The notes: a model not told the origin generated them from the letters alone. A DNA stretch of 45,422 bases from Chloroflexota bacterium (GCA_005881175.1 VBEN01000014.1:1-45422), one strand, 5' to 3'. Positions 22,806 to 32,621 are shown, counted from the first letter of the stretch. Translations and numbers: made by a program.

Positions 22806-23762
22806 ATGATCGATACCGCCCAACCCCAGGTCAAAAGCATCGAGAACTCGACTGCCTACGGGAAGTTCGAGATCGAGCCGCTCGAGCCCGGCTTCGGCAC
22901 CACGCTGGGCAACGCGCTCCGGCGCGTGCTGCTGAGCACGTTGAAGGGCGCCGCCGTGACGTCGGTGTCTATCGAGGGCGTCGCGCACGAGTTCTCATCG
23001 ATTCCGTACGTGAAAGAAGACGTGACAGAGATCATCCTGAACCTCAAGGGGCTCAACCTGATCTCCTACAGCGAGGATCCAGTTCGCCTCACGCTGGACG
23101 TGAGCGGCCCGAAGGAAGTCAGGGCGTCAGACATCCAGGCGCCCAGTGACGTCGAGATCGTCAATCCGGATCTCTATATCTGCACGCTTGACTCGAACAA
23201 GGGGCGGCTGCGGATGGAGCTCACCGTCGAGCGCGGCAAGGGCTACGTGCCCGCCGACCGCAATAAGAAAGAGGGCCAGCCGATCGGGGTCATCCCGATC
23301 GATGCGATCTTCAGCCCGGTCGTGAAGGCGAATTTCTTGATCGAGAAGACCCGCGTTGGCCAGGAGACCGACTGGGACAAGTTGATCCTCGAGGTCTGGA
23401 CCGACGGCACCATCCCGCCCGACCAGGCGATCAGCGAGGCCGCCAAGCAGTTCACGTCGCATCTGGGTCTGTTTACGAGGTTCACCGAGCGGATCAAGGA
23501 CGCCGACGTGCCGCCGCAGAAGGGTAATGATCTATCGTCCAGGCTCGCGGACGTGCCGATCGAGGATCTGGACCTCTCGGTGCGCGCGCTGAACTGCCTC
23601 AAGGCGAACGAGATCACGAAGGTGGGCCAGTTGGTGGCGCTGCGCGAGGAAGATCTGCTGAGCCTGCGCAACTTCGGCCGTAAGTCGCTCGATGAGATCA
23701 AAGAAAAGCTGGTGCAGCGCGGCTTCCTCACGCCGGACGAGCTGACCAAGGTCCTGGTCTAG
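22806..23762 (+). CDS. rpoA: DNA-directed RNA polymerase subunit alpha
   Basis: GKFEIEPLEPGFGTTLGNALRRVLLSTLKGAAVTSVSIEGV; alpha-CTD helix-hairpin. Confidence 0.98.
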   Translation: MIDTAQPQVKSIENSTAYGKFEIEPLEPGFGTTLGNALRRVLLSTLKGAAVTSVSIEGVAHEFSSIPYVKEDVTEIILNLKGLNLISYSEDPVRLTLDVSGPKEVRASDIQAPSDVEIVNPDLYICTLDSNKGRLRMELTVERGKGYVPADRNKKEGQPIGVIPIDAIFSPVVKANFLIEKTRVGQETDWDKLILEVWTDGTIPPDQAISEAAKQFTSHLGLFTRFTERIKDADVPPQKGNDLSSRLADVPIEDLDLSVRALNCLKANEITKVGQLVALREEDLLSLRNFGRKSLDEIKEKLVQRGFLTPDELTKVLV

Positions 23763-23779
23763 GGAGCGGCAGCACGCGC

Positions 23780-24136
23780 GTGCGGCACCAGAAAGCGGGT
23801 CGGAAGTTCGGTCGGTCGACGGCACATCGCAAAGCGATGAGCCGCAACCTGGTGACCTCGCTGCTGGACCACGGCCGCATCGAAACCACCGAGGCAAAAG
23901 GCAAGGAACTGCGGCGCTGGGTCGAACGCGTCATCACCACGGCCAAGAACGACAACGTCGCCGCCCGGCGCGCGGTCGACGCTGTCGTCGAAGACCGCGA
24001 GGTCACCGAGCGGCTCTTCACGAGGCTGTTGCCGCGCATGAAGGACCGCACCGGTGGATACACCCGCGTGCTCAAGATTGGTCCGCGCCAGGGCGATGGT
24101 GCCCTCATGGTGCTGATCGAGCTGGTCGATCGGTGA
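23780..24136 (+). CDS. rplQ: 50S ribosomal protein L17
   Basis: MRHQKAGRKFGRSTAHRKAMSRNLVTSLLDHGRIETTEAKGKELR. Confidence 0.98.
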   Translation: MRHQKAGRKFGRSTAHRKAMSRNLVTSLLDHGRIETTEAKGKELRRWVERVITTAKNDNVAARRAVDAVVEDREVTERLFTRLLPRMKDRTGGYTRVLKIGPRQGDGALMVLIELVDR

Positions 24137-24858
24137 ATATCAAGCTGATCGTCGAGTACGAAGGCACTCGCTATCACGGCTGGCAGGCCCAGACTGGCCG
24201 GCCCACGGTCGAGGCGGCGCTCCGCGACGCGATCCAGAGCCTGACCGGCGAGTCACCGCGACTCGCGGCGGCGGGCCGAACCGATGCCGGCGTCCACGCC
24301 CTCGGCCAGGTCGTCAACTTCAAGTTGGAACAGCCGTTCCCGGTGGACCAACTGCCTGGCGCCCTGAACGCCCGGCTGGATCCCGACATTGCGGTCCGGC
24401 ACGCGGAGCTGGTCGACGACGCGTTCGATGCCCGCTATTCGGCGCGTGCCCGACTCTATGCGTACCGGATCCGTCAGGCCCTACCCCGCGGCGCGTATCA
24501 ACGGCAATACGCCTGGGGCGTGCATGACGAACTGGATCTTGCCGCGATGCAGTTGGCCGGCGCGCGGCTCGAGGGGAGGCACGATTTCCGTGCCTTCGGT
24601 CGCAGCCCGCGTCCGGGTGGCCACACGATGCGTCGCATCTACGACATTACGGTCAGCGCTACCGGCGACTGGATCACGATCGCCGTGTCCGCGGACGCGT
24701 TTCTCTACGGCATGGTTCGCCGTATCGCCGGCGCGTTAGTCGACATCGGTCGGCGCAAGCGGCCGCTCGAGTGGATCGATGAGCTCATGAATGGTTCGAC
24801 GGTTGGATTGCGCCTGGCGCCGCCCCAGGGGTTGGTGCAGGTCGGCGTGGAGTACTGA
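24133..24858 (+). CDS. truA: tRNA pseudouridine(38-40) synthase TruA
   Basis: IKLIVEYEGTRYHGWQAQTGRPTVEAALRDA...AAGRTDAGVHALGQVVNF. Confidence 0.97.
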   Translation: MNIKLIVEYEGTRYHGWQAQTGRPTVEAALRDAIQSLTGESPRLAAAGRTDAGVHALGQVVNFKLEQPFPVDQLPGALNARLDPDIAVRHAELVDDAFDARYSARARLYAYRIRQALPRGAYQRQYAWGVHDELDLAAMQLAGARLEGRHDFRAFGRSPRPGGHTMRRIYDITVSATGDWITIAVSADAFLYGMVRRIAGALVDIGRRKRPLEWIDELMNGSTVGLRLAPPQGLVQVGVEY

Positions 24859-24860
24859 TC

Positions 24861-25334
24861 GTGGCACCCGTGATGAAGACGTACAGCGCGAAGCCCTCGG
24901 AATTGAAGGCAAGCTGGTACATCGTCGATGCCAGTGGGCAGACCCTGGGTCGGCTCGCTGCCAACGTGGCAAAGATCCTGCGCGGCAAGCACAAGCCGAT
25001 CTACACCCCGCACTTGAATACCGGCGACCATGTCATCGTCGTCAACGTCAAAGGCATTCGAGTAACGGGCAAGAAGCCGACGGATAAGATTTACACGTCC
25101 TACACGGGCTATCCTGGCGGTTTGCGCAAGCGGGCCTACGGCAGCATGGTCGAGCGACATCCGACGTTTCCGTTCAGGCACGCCGTCTCAGGGATGCTGC
25201 AACACGGCACGCTCGGGAAGGCGCAGCTGCGACGACTCAAAGTCTATTCAGGAGACGCGCATCCACACAAGGCGCAGCAGCCGATAGCAATAAAATTCTC
25301 TGAACGAGGGGAGATCGAAGTCATTGGCCGATAA
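24861..25334 (+). CDS. rplM: 50S ribosomal protein L13
   Basis: [45 protein letters not shown]. Confidence 0.97.
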   Translation: MAPVMKTYSAKPSELKASWYIVDASGQTLGRLAANVAKILRGKHKPIYTPHLNTGDHVIVVNVKGIRVTGKKPTDKIYTSYTGYPGGLRKRAYGSMVERHPTFPFRHAVSGMLQHGTLGKAQLRRLKVYSGDAHPHKAQQPIAIKFSERGEIEVIGR

Positions 25335-25722
25335 CGCTACGTACTACTACGGGACCGGGCGCAGGAAGAACGCGATCGCGCGAGTGCGCCTCTACCCCGG
25401 TGAGGGCACCATCATGGTCAACAACAAGCCCCCCTTGCAATACTTCGGACGGCGGATGCTGGAGATGGTCGTTGTCGAGCCGCTGAAGCTGACCGAAAGT
25501 CAGAAACGCTTCAGTGTCAGCGCCATGGTGAACGGCGGCGGGATGTCTGGGCAGGCCGGAGCGGTTCAGCACGGCATCGCCCGGGCGCTCTGCGCGGCGG
25601 ACCTGGCGATGCGGCCGGTGCTGAAGAAACACGGCATGCTGACCCGCGACCCGCGCATGAAGGAGCGCAAGAAGCCCGGCCTCAAGCGCGCCCGCAAAGC
25701 ACCGCAGTACACCAAGCGCTAG
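25324..25722 (+). CDS. rpsI: 30S ribosomal protein S9 (TTG start)
   Basis: [30 protein letters not shown]...[17 protein letters not shown]. Confidence 0.97.
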   Translation: MADNATYYYGTGRRKNAIARVRLYPGEGTIMVNNKPPLQYFGRRMLEMVVVEPLKLTESQKRFSVSAMVNGGGMSGQAGAVQHGIARALCAADLAMRPVLKKHGMLTRDPRMKERKKPGLKRARKAPQYTKR

Positions 25723-25783
25723 CGAGCACGCGTTGTCCCGCGCTCTGCCCCACGAAGGCGGCTAGGTGAGGGACGTCCGGCTC

Positions 25784-26944
25784 TCAGCCCGATCGGATTC
25801 GCGCCGTAACCGTCCGTGCTGGCGGCGTCGCAATCCATCGGCCGTCCTTCTCGCGCCGCAACTTCCAGCCCTCTTCGTGGACTTTCCTGTGGTGCGTCCG
25901 ACACACTAGCCCCAGGTTTTCCAGCTTCGTCGGTCCGCCGTCGGCCCAGTGGACGAGGTGATGGCCGTCGCACCATGGGGTCGGCCGGTCGCAACCCGGG
26001 AATACGCAGCGATGATCACGGGCGACCATTGCTCGGCGGGTCGCTGGCGGAATACTGCGGCCGGCATGGGTGACCTCCTGCTCGAGCTCGCCCAATCCAG
26101 TGATCCGGGTTACGGCGGAGTCGCACGCAAGCCGCCGAACCGTTTCAGCGGGGAGCGTTCCGCCCCATTCGACCTCACCTGCCGGAGCGCCGCCGATACC
26201 AGCCAGCGTATCGCGGCTGGCCTTGATGATCAGCTGCGGGCGTGGACCGGCACCGTCCGGATGCCCAGGGCCGATTTCCGCCTGGCAGCGCTCGACCAGG
26301 CCATCGGCGAGCCGCTGTTCCGGAGTTCTCGTGTCGCCCTTGGCCGGCTTGGCAAACGGCTCGAGCGCAGTACGGACGATCGCCCCGCCCTCTGCGTCGA
26401 GCAGACCGTCGATTCGAACCAGGCCGTCCAACGGCTGCCCGATGCGCAGATACCGACGCTCATGGGCCCGATTCGCCTCGGCAAGGGCTGCCTGGGCGTC
26501 GACCCGGTGCTCGAAGTTCTTGGCGACGCCCACGAACTGACCAGGGTCCATTGTTTCGGCGGCCTTCAGGAGCGTCACTTCGGCCTTGCGGACCTGGGCG
26601 GCGCCGAGGTGCTCGGCGGTCCGGGCCATCGCCACGGCGTGCTGGTAACCGATCTGACCGCGAGCCAGGGCTTCTTCCGTCCGAGGCAGCTCTTTGAGCT
26701 GGTGGGCCACTTCGACGCGCTCGGCGGCGGCGCCACCGGACAGCTTGCCCTTCACTCGTAACCAGGGGACCATCCCGAGGAACCCGTCAGCCTTGTAGCC
26801 GCCGGCCTTCTCGAAACGGCGCGTGGCCTCCGCCGCCATCGCCTCAGTGCGGTCGATGATTTCGCGGCCTTTGATGATGACCTCGCCGAGTTGGCCGGCG
26901 GGTTGTTCGGCAAGCCAGCCGGGCAGCTCGTTGAAGCCCGACAT
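25784..26944 (-). CDS. DUF222 domain-containing HNH endonuclease
   Basis: DUF222-like helical region; C-terminal CVFPGCDRPTPWCDGHHLVHWADGGPTKLENLGLVCRTHHRKVHEEGW. Confidence 0.88.
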   Translation of the reverse strand: MSGFNELPGWLAEQPAGQLGEVIIKGREIIDRTEAMAAEATRRFEKAGGYKADGFLGMVPWLRVKGKLSGGAAAERVEVAHQLKELPRTEEALARGQIGYQHAVAMARTAEHLGAAQVRKAEVTLLKAAETMDPGQFVGVAKNFEHRVDAQAALAEANRAHERRYLRIGQPLDGLVRIDGLLDAEGGAIVRTALEPFAKPAKGDTRTPEQRLADGLVERCQAEIGPGHPDGAGPRPQLIIKASRDTLAGIGGAPAGEVEWGGTLPAETVRRLACDSAVTRITGLGELEQEVTHAGRSIPPATRRAMVARDHRCVFPGCDRPTPWCDGHHLVHWADGGPTKLENLGLVCRTHHRKVHEEGWKLRREKDGRWIATPPARTVTARIRSG

Positions 26945-27050
26945 GATCCGGTCGAGTGGCGTCTCGCTGGACCTGCACACCCTGCAATCCTGAGCTATGG
27001 TTGCGACAGCTGTCTGTCGTAACGAAGGCTGGTAAGCGAAAATCGAGATC

Positions 27051-27707
27051 GTGTGCGGCCGAATCGGCGCCTCCATGCCTCGTGCGGAGTTGCTCGACAC
27101 CTACTTCTGGCTCAGGGATGCGCCGGAAGACGAGCCGCGCTACAATATCGCCCCGACCGATCCGGTGCTGGCCGTTGGCCCCGATCGCGCCGAGGTCGTG
27201 CGCTGGGGCATCGAGGGGGCCAAGGGTGGGCTCTTCAACTTACGCGCCGAGACGGCGCTCAGCAAGCCGTACTACCGGTCGATGCTGTTGAGTCAGCGAG
27301 TTCTGGTGCCGGCCAGCCACTTCTATGAATGGCGAAAATTCGGTAAGCAGCGGCTGCCGGTCGCCGTCTCACGCGCGGACGGCAAGTTCCTCAATCTGGC
27401 CGCCCTTCGTGGCCGCTGGCAGGGTGAGCCTGCGGCGACGATCCTGACAACGACGCCCAACGCGGACATCGAGGCCCTCCACAACCGGATGCCGGTGGTA
27501 TTGAGCGACGAGGATGCCGCCACCTGGGCGCTGGAAGAGCTGTCCCTGCGTCATCTGGCCGAGTTCCTCAAGCCGTGTCCCGACGGATGGCTGCGCCTGG
27601 CGCCGGCGTCGCCGCTCGTGAACGATGTCCATAACGAGGGCCGCGAGCTGCTGGACCCGCAATCCCGGCCGCCTCAACACCAGCTGGAGCTCATGCCTCG
27701 CGACTGA
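27051..27707 (+). CDS. SRAP domain (HMCES/YedK-like) abasic-site DNA-protein crosslink protein
   Basis: Cys2 (MCGRIG), YNIAPTD, FNLRAETA, FYEW, HNRMPV. Confidence 0.93.
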   Translation: MCGRIGASMPRAELLDTYFWLRDAPEDEPRYNIAPTDPVLAVGPDRAEVVRWGIEGAKGGLFNLRAETALSKPYYRSMLLSQRVLVPASHFYEWRKFGKQRLPVAVSRADGKFLNLAALRGRWQGEPAATILTTTPNADIEALHNRMPVVLSDEDAATWALEELSLRHLAEFLKPCPDGWLRLAPASPLVNDVHNEGRELLDPQSRPPQHQLELMPRD

Positions 27708-27759
27708 ACACGACGGCGGACAATGTAGCGGCCCGGATTAGCGGATACTAGTCGCCGAA

Positions 27760-28614
27760 GTGGACGTCATTCTCCGCGACATCATGGTGTTTCTCCAGAG
27801 CGGAGACATCTGGCGCCATGTCCTCGACCTGATCGACATCGGCCTGGTGGCCTTCTTTCTCTACCGGATGTTTCTGCTCATCCGCGGCACGCAGGCGGTT
27901 CAGCTGATGTTCGGCGTGCTGTTGCTGGCCCTGATTGGCCTGCTTGCCAACCTGCTCGACCTGCGCCTGCTGTCCTGGATCTTCCGCAACGCCGCGCCCG
28001 CGATCTTGATCGGCATCATCGTGCTCTTCCAGCCCGAGATCCGCCGGGCGCTCGACCAGTTCGGCCGCATCGGCTTCATTGGCCGGCCGCTGGCGCATTA
28101 CAACCTGCAAATTTTCAATCGAATGATCGACGAGGTGATCCGGGCCACGACCAAGCTGACCCAGCGCTTCACGGGCGCGCTCATCGTCTTCGAGAAAGAG
28201 ACTGGCCTGGAAAACTACGCGAACAGCGGCATTCGGATCAACGGCGAGCTGACCGCCGAATTCCTGGAGGCGATCTTCTTTCCGAACTCACCGCTCCACG
28301 ATGGCGCGGTGATCGTGCGCGGGAACCAGATCCTGGCAGCCGGCTGCGTCCTGCCGCTGGCCGAGGAGGGGACGGTCCGCGAGCGGATGGGCACCCGGCA
28401 TCGTGCCGGACTCGGCCTCTCGATGCAGACGGATGCCGTCGTCCTGATCCTGAGCGAAGAGCTCGGCCAGATCGCCGTGGCGCATGAGGGCAAGCTCCTG
28501 CGCAATCTCGATCCGGACCGGCTCCGGCAAGTGCTCACGTCACTGTTGCAGCCCCGTACAGAGTTGCACCGGCCACCGCTGCCGGTATGGCGACGGGAGG
28601 ACCGGGCCCGATAA
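27760..28614 (+). CDS. cdaA: Diadenylate cyclase CdaA
   Basis: N-terminal TM helices; DAC domain NSPLHDGAVIVRG and GTRHRAGLG. Confidence 0.95.
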   Translation: MDVILRDIMVFLQSGDIWRHVLDLIDIGLVAFFLYRMFLLIRGTQAVQLMFGVLLLALIGLLANLLDLRLLSWIFRNAAPAILIGIIVLFQPEIRRALDQFGRIGFIGRPLAHYNLQIFNRMIDEVIRATTKLTQRFTGALIVFEKETGLENYANSGIRINGELTAEFLEAIFFPNSPLHDGAVIVRGNQILAAGCVLPLAEEGTVRERMGTRHRAGLGLSMQTDAVVLILSEELGQIAVAHEGKLLRNLDPDRLRQVLTSLLQPRTELHRPPLPVWRREDRAR

Positions 28615-28615
28615 A

Positions 28616-29563
28616 ATGACCACCCTGCTGAGCAACCTCCGACTCAAGCTGCTGGCGATCTTCTTCGCCGCCGCCCTCTGGAGCGTGGTCGCCTATACCT
28701 CCAACCCGACCCAGAGCCATAAGTGTGCCTTGACCCTTGAGCAGACGACGCTGCCGGCAGGGCTGGTCATCGCCGGTGACGTCCCGCGGGTGCCGGTCAC
28801 CGTGATCGGAACCGCCGAGAACCTTCGCGGTTTCGATTGCCGCAGCCTGCACGTTACCGGCAACTTCTCCAACGTCAAGGTTGGCCAGAACCGCATCCCC
28901 ATCTCGGCGGCCAACAGCGATCCGACCCTGCAGCTGGACGTCCCCAGGACGGTGGTGGTCACGGTCGATGAGCTCGGGAGCTCGACCCTGACGGTCTCGA
29001 TTCAGCGCGTCAAGGCGCTTCTCCCCGGCTTCCACGAGCAGACCAACGCCACGACGGTCACGCCCGCCAGCGTCCGGGTCGAGGGCCCAAAGAGCCAGCT
29101 CAACGGCATTCAAGCCGTGATCCAAATCGACCTGGGCGGGCTGCAGGCGCCGGGATTCAACCAGACGTACTCGGTCGTCATCTGGGATGCGAACAAGAAG
29201 CCGCTCTCGAAGGGCTTCACGGTGACGCCTCAGCAGGTCACGGTCAAGATGGTGATCCAGGCCGACGCCATCACCGTCGCCAAGCCGGTCGGTTGGACCC
29301 TAACCGGTCAGCCGGCCGCCGGCTACCGGGTCAGCAACGTGCAGATCGCGCCGCTGGAAGTCCAGGCGACCGGGCTTCAGAACACCCTCGGAACAATCGT
29401 CTTGCTGGGGACCGACCCGATTGACATCAGCGGCGCGACCGCGGACGTCGTCAGGACCGTAACCATCCGGCCGCCCGACGGTGTGACCGTCAACCAGAAG
29501 ACCGCCCAGGTCCATGTCTTCATCGCCAGGGCGGCTGGAGTTTCGCCATCACCGGGGCCGTAA
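28616..29563 (+). CDS. cdaR: YbbR-domain protein, CdaA regulator-like
   Basis: N-terminal TM anchor LRLKLLAIFFAAALWSVVAY followed by YbbR-like repeats; adjacent to cdaA. Confidence 0.85.
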   Translation: MTTLLSNLRLKLLAIFFAAALWSVVAYTSNPTQSHKCALTLEQTTLPAGLVIAGDVPRVPVTVIGTAENLRGFDCRSLHVTGNFSNVKVGQNRIPISAANSDPTLQLDVPRTVVVTVDELGSSTLTVSIQRVKALLPGFHEQTNATTVTPASVRVEGPKSQLNGIQAVIQIDLGGLQAPGFNQTYSVVIWDANKKPLSKGFTVTPQQVTVKMVIQADAITVAKPVGWTLTGQPAAGYRVSNVQIAPLEVQATGLQNTLGTIVLLGTDPIDISGATADVVRTVTIRPPDGVTVNQKTAQVHVFIARAAGVSPSPGP

Positions 29564-29652
29564 CCTTCGGCCGACCCTGCCGTTTAACTAAAACTACGAA
29601 CTGAGTTCGCTCGTTTGACCACGCCTTCGGTGGGAATATAGGAGGCCGCGAT

Positions 29653-31485
29653 ATGTGCGGGATCATCGGCTACCTGGGTGAGCGCTCGGCGGCACCCATC
29701 ATCATGGACAGCCTCAAGCGGCTCGAGTACCGTGGCTACGATTCCGCCGGGGTCGCCATCTTCAACGAAGCTGACGGCCAGACCTCCGTCGTGAAGAGCG
29801 CCGCAAAAGTCGACACCCTGGTCGAGCGGCTGACCGAAGAGATGCCCGAGGGCCGCCTCGGCATTGGCCACACCCGCTGGGCGACCCACGGACGGCCGAC
29901 GGTCATCAACGCGCATCCCCACACCGACTGCCACAAGCAGGTCATGGTGATTCACAACGGCATCATCGAAAACTTCGCCGAGCTGCGCAAAGATCTGCAG
30001 GCGCGCGGCCATGTCTTCATCTCCGAAACGGACACCGAAGTCGTGCCCCACCTGATCGAGGAGTTCGACAAGGGCGACCTTGTCGCGGCGGTACGGGAGG
30101 CGCTCGGCCGGCTTCGGGGAGCCTACGCCATGGCGATTTTTTCTCAGAAGGATCCTGATCTTTTGATCGGCGCCCGGCTCAATGCGCCGCTCGTGGTGGG
30201 CATCGGGGACAAGGAATGGTTCGTCGCCTCGGATATCACCGCGGTGATTCCGTACACCAAGAAAGTCCTGCTGCTGGGCGAGGGCGAGATGGTGGCCGTC
30301 ACGCGACTCGGTCCCGAAGTCAGCACGATTGGCGGCGTCGCCGTCAAGCCGAAAGTGATCGAGGTGAAGTGGGATATCAGCCAGGCGCAGAAAGGCGGCT
30401 TTCCGCACTTCATGGCGAAGGAGATCAACGAGGCCCCGGAAGCCGTCTCCAACGCCTTGCGCGGCCGGCTGAGTGACGAAGGTGAGGTGACCTTCGAAGA
30501 GTTCGGGCTGACCGATCGCCAGCTGCTCAAGGTGCGCGACATCAAGATGGTGGCGGCGGGCACGTCCTATTACGCGGCGCTGCTCGGTAAGTACATCATC
30601 GAGGAGCTGGCCCGTATACCGGTCGAGGTTGAGCCGGCATCGGAGTTCCGCTACCGGCAGCCGATCATCGACCAGGACACGCTGGTCATCGGCATCTCGC
30701 AGTCGGGCGAGACCGCCGACACGCTGGCGGCGATCCGCGAAGCCCGCCGCTGTAAGGCCCGAGTCGTGTCGGTTACGAACGTGGTGGGCAGTTCGATGGC
30801 CCTCGAAAGTGATGGGGTGATCTATCTCCACGCCGGACCGGAAATCGGCGTCGCATCGACGAAGACCTTCATCGCGCATATCACCTGCCTGTACCTGCTT
30901 GGCATTCGGCTGGCCGCCGTGCGGCACCGGCTCGATCCTGAGCGGCTGCGCGAGTTGACCGCTGAGCTGAAGGCGTTGCCCAGCGCGGTCCAGCTGGTCC
31001 TCGACCGTGCCGAGGCGCTGCAGGCCCTGGCCCGGAAGTACGCCGGCTATCGAAACTTCATGTATATGGGTCGTGGCATCAATTACCCGATCGCGCTGGA
31101 AGGGGCGTTAAAACTCAAAGAGATCTCGTATCTCCATGCCGAGGGATACGCGGCCGGCGAGCTCAAGCATGGACCGATCGCATTGCTGGATCGCAATTTC
31201 CCGGTATTTGCCATCGCGACCCAGGCGGCGACTCTCGAGAAGATGGTCAGCAACATCCAGGAAGTGATCGCTCGCGATGCGCCGGTGGTCGCCCTGATCA
31301 GCGAGGGCGACGACACCCTGGCCGAGGTGGAGCTCGACCGGATCGAGATCCCTCCGGTCTCCGAGTTCCTCTCGCCGATTCCGAACGTGGTGGCCCTGCA
31401 GCTCTTCGCGTACTTCGTGGCCAGCGAGCGGGGCTGCAACGTCGACCAGCCGCGGAACCTGGCGAAAAGCGTCACCGTAGAGTAG
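29653..31485 (+). CDS. glmS: Glutamine-fructose-6-phosphate aminotransferase (isomerizing)
   Basis: MCGIIGYLGERSAAPIIMDSLKRLEYRGYDSAGVA; C-terminal NLAKSVTVE. Confidence 0.98.
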   Translation: MCGIIGYLGERSAAPIIMDSLKRLEYRGYDSAGVAIFNEADGQTSVVKSAAKVDTLVERLTEEMPEGRLGIGHTRWATHGRPTVINAHPHTDCHKQVMVIHNGIIENFAELRKDLQARGHVFISETDTEVVPHLIEEFDKGDLVAAVREALGRLRGAYAMAIFSQKDPDLLIGARLNAPLVVGIGDKEWFVASDITAVIPYTKKVLLLGEGEMVAVTRLGPEVSTIGGVAVKPKVIEVKWDISQAQKGGFPHFMAKEINEAPEAVSNALRGRLSDEGEVTFEEFGLTDRQLLKVRDIKMVAAGTSYYAALLGKYIIEELARIPVEVEPASEFRYRQPIIDQDTLVIGISQSGETADTLAAIREARRCKARVVSVTNVVGSSMALESDGVIYLHAGPEIGVASTKTFIAHITCLYLLGIRLAAVRHRLDPERLRELTAELKALPSAVQLVLDRAEALQALARKYAGYRNFMYMGRGINYPIALEGALKLKEISYLHAEGYAAGELKHGPIALLDRNFPVFAIATQAATLEKMVSNIQEVIARDAPVVALISEGDDTLAEVELDRIEIPPVSEFLSPIPNVVALQLFAYFVASERGCNVDQPRNLAKSVTVE

Positions 31486-31489
31486 GCGC

Positions 31490-31703
31490 GTGACCCCTCG
31501 GGTCGGCGTGGATGTGGCGGCGATCCAAAGAGGCGATCGGAAAGGCAATGCCGAGCGGGATCCCTCGGCCGCGGATGCGCGACGTCGAGATCCTGCCGAG
31601 CGACGATGGCCGTCCGCACGTCCGAGTCGCCCCCGGCACCACGTTGACGGGCCGCGAAATCGACGTCAGCATCGCGCACGACGGCCACTTCGCCGTCGCC
31701 GTG
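31490..31703 (+). pseudogene. acpS: acpS (holo-ACP synthase) remnant: N-terminus in one frame, KEA-containing C-terminal half in another, middle missing
   Basis: Frame of 31490: MTPRVGVDVAAIQR; frame of 31512: SKEAIGKAMPSGIPRPRMRDVEILPSDDGRPHVRV...REIDVSIAHDGHFAVAVAV. Confidence 0.6.
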
Positions 31704-32621
31704 GCCGTGATCCCCGATGCAGTATCCCCGTCAACCGTCTCAGGGGAAGGTCGGATCGCACCGCGTGAGCTTCCGGATGGATTCCGCCTGCCGGCCCGTC
31801 CTCGCGATGGGCACAAGGGCACCTTCGGGACGGTCGTCGTGCTGGCGGGATCGCAGGGCTTTACCGGCGCCGCCTACCTCGCGAGCATGGGGGCCGCCCG
31901 GTCTGGGGCTGGCATCGTTCGCCTGCTGGTGGCCCAGTCGATCTACCCGATCCTGGCGGAAAAATGCACCGAGGTGATCGTGGGGCCGGTGCCCGAGATT
32001 GCGCCCGGGGTGGTCGGACGCGCGTCACTCAGCGGCGTGCTGCGTGGCTTCGCCGGCGCTGACGCCGGAGTCATCGGCCCGGGGATCGGCCGCGACATGT
32101 CGACCCGCCGGCTGGTCGAGGACCTCGTCCCGCGGGCGGCCGCGCCGCTGGTGCTGGACGCCGATGCCCTGAATCTTCTCTCGGAGCACCGAAGCATCCT
32201 GCCGCGGCTGTCGCCGCAGATCGTCCTGACGCCGCATCCGGCGGAGTTCGGACGGCTCGCCGGTCTCGAGACCAGCGTGGTGCAGCAGGACCGGCGCGGC
32301 ATCGCGTCGCGCTTCGCCAAACAATGGAACAAGGTCGTCGTGCTCAAGGGCGCCGGGACCGTCATCGCCGCCCCAGACGGGCGCGTGACGCAGAGTCCGG
32401 TCGCGACGCCGGCCCTGGCTTCTGGTGGCACCGGCGACGTGCTGGCCGGGTTGATCGGCGGGTTGATGGCCCAGAAGCTGCCGCCGTTCGAGGCCGCGGT
32501 GACCGGCGTGCACCTGCATGGTCTCGCCGGGATGACCCTCGAGGCCTCGCTCGGGCTGGCCGGCGTGCTCGCGTCCGATCTCTTGCCCGAGATTCCGCGC
32601 GTCATGGAGCGCCTGCGCTGA
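31512..32621 (+). CDS. nnrD: ADP-dependent NAD(P)H-hydrate dehydratase, N-terminally fused to AcpS C-terminal fragment (start uncertain)
   Basis: RDGHKGTFGTVVVLAGSQGFTGAAYLASMGAARSGAGIV...VLTPHPAEFGRL...ASGGTGDVLAGLIGG. Confidence 0.92.
   Translation: MWRRSKEAIGKAMPSGIPRPRMRDVEILPSDDGRPHVRVAPGTTLTGREIDVSIAHDGHFAVAVAVIPDAVSPSTVSGEGRIAPRELPDGFRLPARPRDGHKGTFGTVVVLAGSQGFTGAAYLASMGAARSGAGIVRLLVAQSIYPILAEKCTEVIVGPVPEIAPGVVGRASLSGVLRGFAGADAGVIGPGIGRDMSTRRLVEDLVPRAAAPLVLDADALNLLSEHRSILPRLSPQIVLTPHPAEFGRLAGLETSVVQQDRRGIASRFAKQWNKVVVLKGAGTVIAAPDGRVTQSPVATPALASGGTGDVLAGLIGGLMAQKLPPFEAAVTGVHLHGLAGMTLEASLGLAGVLASDLLPEIPRVMERLR

Noticed and set aside
26945-27100. N-terminal extension of the HNH ORF to 27100
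   Set aside because: Would overlap the divergent SRAP start; extra residues are non-conserved in appearance; ATG 26944 preferred.
29564-29652. glmS ribozyme upstream of glmS
   Set aside because: Gap is only 89 nt and I cannot match the ribozyme core; just two small hairpins.
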